Below, piece by piece: positions 59,561 to 64,000 of a stretch of 64,000 bases of DNA. Source of the stretch: Polytrichum commune (taxonomy: Eukaryota > Streptophyta > Polytrichopsida > Polytrichales > Polytrichaceae). Each line of letters begins with the position of its first letter. Within the stretch, counting starts at the first letter, position 1. Both the position numbers and the translations under genes were made by a program. A model generated the notes under the pieces. It saw only the letters and a list, made by a program, of their open reading frames with translations, was not told the origin of the DNA and searched no databases. The DNA lies in assembly GCA_950295325.1 (NCBI GenBank), contig OX485803.1, forward strand, positions 49,551,554 to 49,615,553, given 5' to 3'.

Positions 59561-59775
59561 GACAATGTTGTTGTTTACCCAATGAACATAAATGTGCACA
59601 TCAAGGAACATGATATAACTTGGTTAAAAAAATGATGCTCTTAGTTCAAAAAATAAAAATAACAACACATAATTCCAAATGGTAAATCCACACAAATAGA
59701 CCCATACCAGTAGAGGTGGCAAGGTTCACTAGTTTTGTCTATTCATGTGGGTTGCCATTTATAGTTATAACTTCT
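59561..59775 (+). repeat. Direct repeat flanking the Harbinger relic, right copy
   Basis: Begins at the right end of the transposon and matches 56560-56775 in the same orientation. Confidence 0.65.
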
Positions 59776-60199
59776 TACCAAGAGTGCCATTTATTACCAA
59801 TTAAGTTGCATCATAATCCTTGATATGAATATTGCATTGATTATAGTAAATTAGATTGCAAGCCACATTAATAATTTTAACACTAAAATAATTGGGGGTA
59901 ATATTGTGGGTGCACATCATTTACCAACCCACATTATATAACATTCTTAGGGGGTGCACTCAATATGGCATGTACGGACCCATGTGGGTGCACAAAAGGG
60001 ATATTATTTGTGCCTAGGGGTTACAAAATATACATTACATACATGTGTTCTTTATTCTAGCTTTGTCAATATACTAGGCGTATTATTTATATAATTCTAC
60101 TTGTTTTTCTACCTTTTGGCTCATAGTCAATTATAATAAAGTGAGCAGTCTACAAGATGTCCAAATGAATTCATTGCATTGCATTGCATCAACTACGAT
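59776..60199. other. No recognised gene
   Basis: AT-rich spacer. Confidence 0.35.
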
Positions 60200-60515
60200 G
60201 ACGTGTATTGTAAAACCAAATTTGTATGAGTTACATCAAATGGATGAATGAGTTTTCAATGATTTCATCAATGATAAATATATACGTCTTGCTAAGAGTA
60301 TTTTAGCCACACTTTCCACATGATCTTTTATTTTTGCGTATACATATCATTGGGGTCTATATGATTTATTTATTTATTGGTATATGTATCCAAGGGGATT
60401 TCCTAGCTCTATATTTGTATGTATATCAATTTTAGGAGGGGAAATCTTGTGTATTAGGGGTTTTTATTTCATGGTCATGCACACACGTGATTTATGTTTC
60501 TAGAAATAAGTGCAC
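60200..60515 (+). repeat. Interspersed repeat R, copy 3 (diverged right part)
   Basis: 'gagttacatcaaatggatga', 'gagttttcaatgatttcatc' and the tail 'aggggtttttatttcatggtcatgcac' with 'gtttct' parallel 51228-51430. No LTR insertion at the equivalent point. Confidence 0.45.
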
Positions 60516-61803
60516 CCCCGATTTAACAACACAAGTCCAAGAGAAAATGATCTTCTTCAAATCTCGCTTGTTTTCACAAACTAATAGTCCAGTTTGTTGA
60601 GCTTCTTGTGATTTTTCTAAGTGCATCAAGATCGTCTCCTAACTTTTAGCCAATTAAGAATTGGAAACCGGAAGAGGTTAGTAGGTGGGCCCATATTAGA
60701 GCAGATGAGAGTAGCAAATCGGCACATACAAACCCTACCCACCAGAGTCCATCTACATGTGGACAAGTCAGTCGTTATTCCCACTAGAATTTGGTGGCAA
60801 GCGGCCTACATGCAAACTCAACCTAATTGGGATAATCAGTGTTATGTTCTATGCTATTTCATGCATGATGTTGTATATTGTTGGCCACACTATAAATGCA
60901 AAGTGTTAAGTCATACTTTACATATGCCCTCAACATTTACAATAACCATTGTAGCTATTTATGTTAGTTGGGTAATTAATGATATTGTCATTATAAAAGC
61001 TATTGTAGTGTGTACCTCCAAAGTTTAACCCACACAATTATAGGTAATACTGGTGTGCCTAGTGCCGAAATGTAAATTCCACGTGGAATTCAAGTGTCTT
61101 GGCCATTGTAGGAATGACATATGGCATAATCTGAGGCTAAAGTAATTCTTTAGTGTCGAAATAAAGAGCCTTCTACAATAGTATCCTGTGCATGTATAAG
61201 ATTAGGCGTCTTTTAGTCATATTCACTTCTTTCTAGATGATGAGATTTTGGGGAACTAAGAACACAACAAACGTTGAGTATTTCAAGAATTCGTAGAACA
61301 AGGTTACCTAATTTTGAGAGTGTGTTAGCATATTCTTGTGCACGAATCATGTATTAAACAAAACATGGCATCTAGGTACATGTAGATTACTAATGGAACT
61401 TAAATTGGCAAGATGGATTATTTCATTTTTGTTGGACTCATATGATGGATGGCCGGCTTTGAACCATGGGCACATCTAGACATAACCTTTGCTCTTGAGA
61501 ATGATGGACCTTGCAACATAGATCTTGTTGTTTCTATCGATGACATCAACCCATACGTTGTTGTCTAGGGAACTAGTTTTTGCCTCTACATGTTGCGTGT
61601 ATGTTCACAACACCTACCAAACAAGAGGACTAACACAATGATTATTATTTTAAAGCCAAACTAAACACCTACATCGGGGTTAAGACCCACAACTTAATAT
61701 ACTAGAGTCAAATCAAAATGAATCAACAACAAATCTCTAGTGGTCACTTTTTTACTGTCCCCAAGTATTCATGACTCAGATAGATTTTGGGAAGTTTTCA
61801 AAT
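60516..61803. other. No recognised gene
   Basis: The frame 60621-61028 (135 codons) has no domain, and its composition (frequent Tyr, Cys, Ile near the end) suggests chance. Otherwise unassigned. Confidence 0.35.
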
Positions 61804-61813
61804 GCCAATTTAT

Positions 61814-62003
61814 TGGTCCGAGATGACCCTAAACTACCGGATGATGGTGGAGAGATACCCAAATCTCAAGGAAGAGGTTGGCGGTTCGAATCCCAGCTGT
61901 GAAATCTCCTCTCTACTTGACGAAAAACTTGTCAGGTGGTCAACTGCTTCCTGTGCTTTGGTGCTGGCATGTCGGTCTTCTGTCTCAAAAAAAAGGAAAA
62001 AAA
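61814..62003 (+). mobile_element. tRNA-type SINE, copy 2, with 10-bp TSD
   Basis: The head GGTCCGAGATGACCCTAAAC is followed by a B-box GGTTCGAATCCC at 61883-61894 and an A-rich tail ending AAAAGGAAAAAAA. Flanked by perfect GCCAATTTAT at 61804-61813 and 62004-62013. Homologous to 50318-50465, but with a ~40-bp longer 3' region. A possible A-box-like GATGGTGGAG lies ~40 bp before the B box. Confidence 0.88.
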
Positions 62004-62094
62004 GCCAATTTATCAGTCAGTTACGAAGTAATTTTGGTGTGTATGTGTGTGAGTGCCAGGAAGCTTGCCAAGGTAACATACTATGAGCCATGGC

Positions 62095-62290
62095 TTGGGA
62101 AGAACCGGTGGTTAGTTACAGGTGAACCGGTTGAGTTTGGGAAATAACCGGTTGAAGTTGGAGACTTCATGAGAATTACTAATCATTTTAGAGGAATCTA
62201 TAGAAGAATATACCTCCTCAAATGAATGAAAGCAAAACCGGAAGATCATGTCAACATGTAAGCGGTTGGATTTATTAGAATCACATGGAT
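62095..62290. repeat. Copy of the 35.5-kb interspersed sequence
   Basis: 'tgagtttgggaaataaccgg', 'ttgaagttggagacttcat', 'agaggaatctatagaagaatatacct' and 'aaaaccggaag' parallel 35674-35870. Confidence 0.65.
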
Positions 62291-62604
62291 CTTGAGTGAC
62301 TATATATTACGCCCAAAAGCTTCCCGGGCACTGCTATGAGCTGTGGTTCTTTTCACCACGGTCGGGTTTTAATGGCCCACAAACAAAAGCAACAGCCACA
62401 CTAATTATGAGCCCAGTTTCAATGCAAATGCTGGTAATCCATTCATTACTGCTACTACTACTCAATCATCATCATCATCATCATCATTGGCACCAACTTC
62501 AACTTACACATGCTCATAGCCTTTACCTTAAGTTATTATTTGGAGCTCATCCTTCAATGAGTCGTTTGCGCAAGATGAGTTAACTACACCGGTTATGGTA
62601 TTGA
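62291..62604. other. Spacer with ATC microsatellite
   Basis: ATC repeats at 62466-62486; no gene. Confidence 0.4.
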
Positions 62605-63551
62605 GGGCCGGTTTACACCATGGACCAAGAAGTCGTCCCAAGGGGATGTAAGAGCGTTGATTGGATGTTGAACTTGTCCCGGGACCACTTCGGTTTGTAC
62701 CAAGGGGAAAATGGCAGAGTGAGCATGAAGGTCGAGATCTCCAAAAGACATATTTCAAGGCCTAATCGATACACTGACATGGTCCAACGGGTTATGTGGT
62801 GAGAGAGGCAAGAGAGGTGGTCTGGTAGGAAAAGGCAAGGGGCCCATGGTAGAGAAATGCTGCTATAATAGTTTTTTAATGATATTTTTTTGGGGGGGTT
62901 TATATACAACTCTTCCCACTAGGTAAGGCTCACAAGGCACACTTTTCAACATCTATGTGATGCAATGAATCTTGAGAAGAAAGTCCACCCTTTATGTGCC
63001 TTGATCATATCATAGCCCATGAGACATACCATTTCTTCCATGCCCTACCCCTTAAATTGGCTCCCACATGTTTCACCAAACAATGTGGGACATCTAGAAC
63101 TCAAGAATGCGAGTACACATGGTGAAGCGGGTTGCAAACAATGCTCAATGTACAACACAAGGTACATGTCACAGGTAAATTACATTGAACATGTACAAAT
63201 TAAATCGCTCATTTATTTATTTAATTTATTTTGTAAACATTTTTGTGAGAAGATTTGGCAAGCTACATCTTCTACACATTCAACAAGAAGTGAAGACAAG
63301 TGAAGCCCAAGGAAAGACAAGAGAATGGTTAAACTTGAATTTCTTTCGTAAATGCCCTTTTTGGGCATATAATATAAAAACCATCACATTCACTTTTTGG
63401 TGCATGATCATTCTTCTTGGTCCACGTTTGGTTTACACCTAGTGAGGGGCCCAAAGGGCTTTGTAAATTGATTATTCAAAGAAATCAGACCATGGAAAAA
63501 GGCCATCTTCCATGGTCCGATTTCCTGGTCCATGGTGTAAACTAGCGGCCC
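62605..63551. mobile_element. PIF/Harbinger-type element, 947 bp
   Basis: Left GGGCCGGTTTACACCATGGA, right TCCATGGTGTAAACTAGCGGCCC (cited in two parts: TCCATGGTGTAAAC and GGCCC). Flanks TGA / TTA differ by one base from a TWA duplication. The interior is shared with 19624-20828, including 'gagagaggcaagagaggtgg' and 'gacatctagaactcaagaat'. It lacks the insertion that the 19624 copy carries. Confidence 0.75.
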
Positions 63552-63586
63552 TTAGTGTCACGTACATTATCTCCGAAGGGCCTAAA

Positions 63587-63990
63587 CTAGATGCCTAGAA
63601 GTTTCAAAGTGTCACATTTGCTATGTGCCAACATGCTACTATTCGTCAACATAAGTAAGAGAAAAGTGTTCACAATATGACATTTAGTGTTGCACATTGC
63701 AACACTTGAATGCGTTTCAGTATGCAACGGGAAACTATTATTGAGCACACTAATGCCAAGTGTCATGTGTTCACATTTTAATATGCAAGAGGCAACAAAT
63801 ATTCTTGAGCATACTAATATGCCAAGTGTCATTTGACCACTTTAGTCAACTTGTAGATCATCATGCAACATAGGCACACACCCCATAATATCACGTCTTA
63901 AACATACTTAACCAAGATAACAATACGCGCACTTGAACGCCAAGTGTCATGAAGCGACACTAGTGCTGAAGTTGTTGATCATTAGTGTAA
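63587..63990. repeat. Short direct repeats around GCCAAGTGTCAT
   Basis: Blocks 'tatgcaacgggaaactatt attgagcacactaatgccaagtgtcat' (63721-63766) and 'tatgcaagaggcaacaaatattcttgagcatactaatatgccaagtgtcat' (63782-63832) are tandem, ~62 bp apart. 'gccaagtgtcatg' recurs near 63939. Minus frame 63587-63832 is a by-product. Confidence 0.6.
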
Positions 63991-64000
63991 CCTATCATAC

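Noticed and set aside
60621-61028. 135-codon plus frame as a gene
   Set aside because: No recognisable motif, isolated in repeat-rich spacer, and composition consistent with chance.
61883-61894. GGTTCGAATCCC, a T-arm/B-box sequence, as a tRNA gene
   Set aside because: No cloverleaf can be drawn around it, and the segment has SINE-type target duplications and an A-rich tail.

Overview
The window reads as nuclear DNA of a land plant with a large, repeat-rich genome. A seed-free plant (fern, lycophyte or bryophyte) is my best guess. The grounds are plant-type GT-AG introns, TTTAGGG telomere-type repeats, plant PIF/Harbinger and SINE elements, an AT-hook protein of the plant MNM1 type, and a ParB-like/DNA-methyltransferase gene of a kind I associate with seed-free plants. 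The species cannot be fixed from the sequence. Most of the 64 kb is AT-rich, non-coding and built from decayed or non-autonomous transposable elements and short tandem arrays. No bacterial or organellar gene organisation is seen.

Layout. 1-3469: a seven-exon pseudogene, truncated at the left window edge, with a ParB/sulfiredoxin-like DGNHR motif in its first visible exon and a DNA methyltransferase motif I (also a damaged motif IV) near its end. 3470-19620: AT-rich DNA with a degenerate ~155-bp tandem array (7270-8560), a 400-bp inverted-repeat element (9558-9957) and a probable solo LTR (13534-15003). 19624-27669: a cluster of MITEs whose ends read GGGGCGG/GGGCCGG-TTTACAC and are flanked by TAA/TTA, i.e. 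PIF/Harbinger (Tourist) type. 28531-28943: an array of small hairpins whose stems co-vary around a GTCT loop. 29400-31690: an older repeat interrupted by a second LTR of the same family; two uninterrupted relatives occur at 50780-51436 and 60200-60515. 32272-38360: a hairpin enclosing three TTTAGGG units, 116-bp and 77-bp tandem arrays, several MITEs and a hAT-type MITE with a perfect 8-bp target duplication. 40310-41640: a ~300-bp satellite interrupted by a MITE.

The only apparently intact gene is at 45008-45703, an AT-hook protein of the METABOLIC NETWORK MODULATOR 1 type, inside a GC-richer island (about 41.7-47.4 kb) with microsatellites in its leader region. 47.6-64 kb returns to repeats: MITEs, two tRNA-type SINE copies with perfect 10- and 14-bp target duplications, two pogo/Tigger-like non-autonomous elements (one still encoding the CENP-B-type DNA-binding start of its transposase), a 744-bp nested hairpin, a 2.8-kb PIF/Harbinger relic carrying both a Myb-like ORF1 and a transposase pseudogene, and a 947-bp MITE.

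No operon-like or pathway-level cooperation among genes is visible. The relationships that matter are between transposable-element families: which elements nest in which, and which share ends. All identifications rest on motif recognition by eye; no alignment or database search was run.
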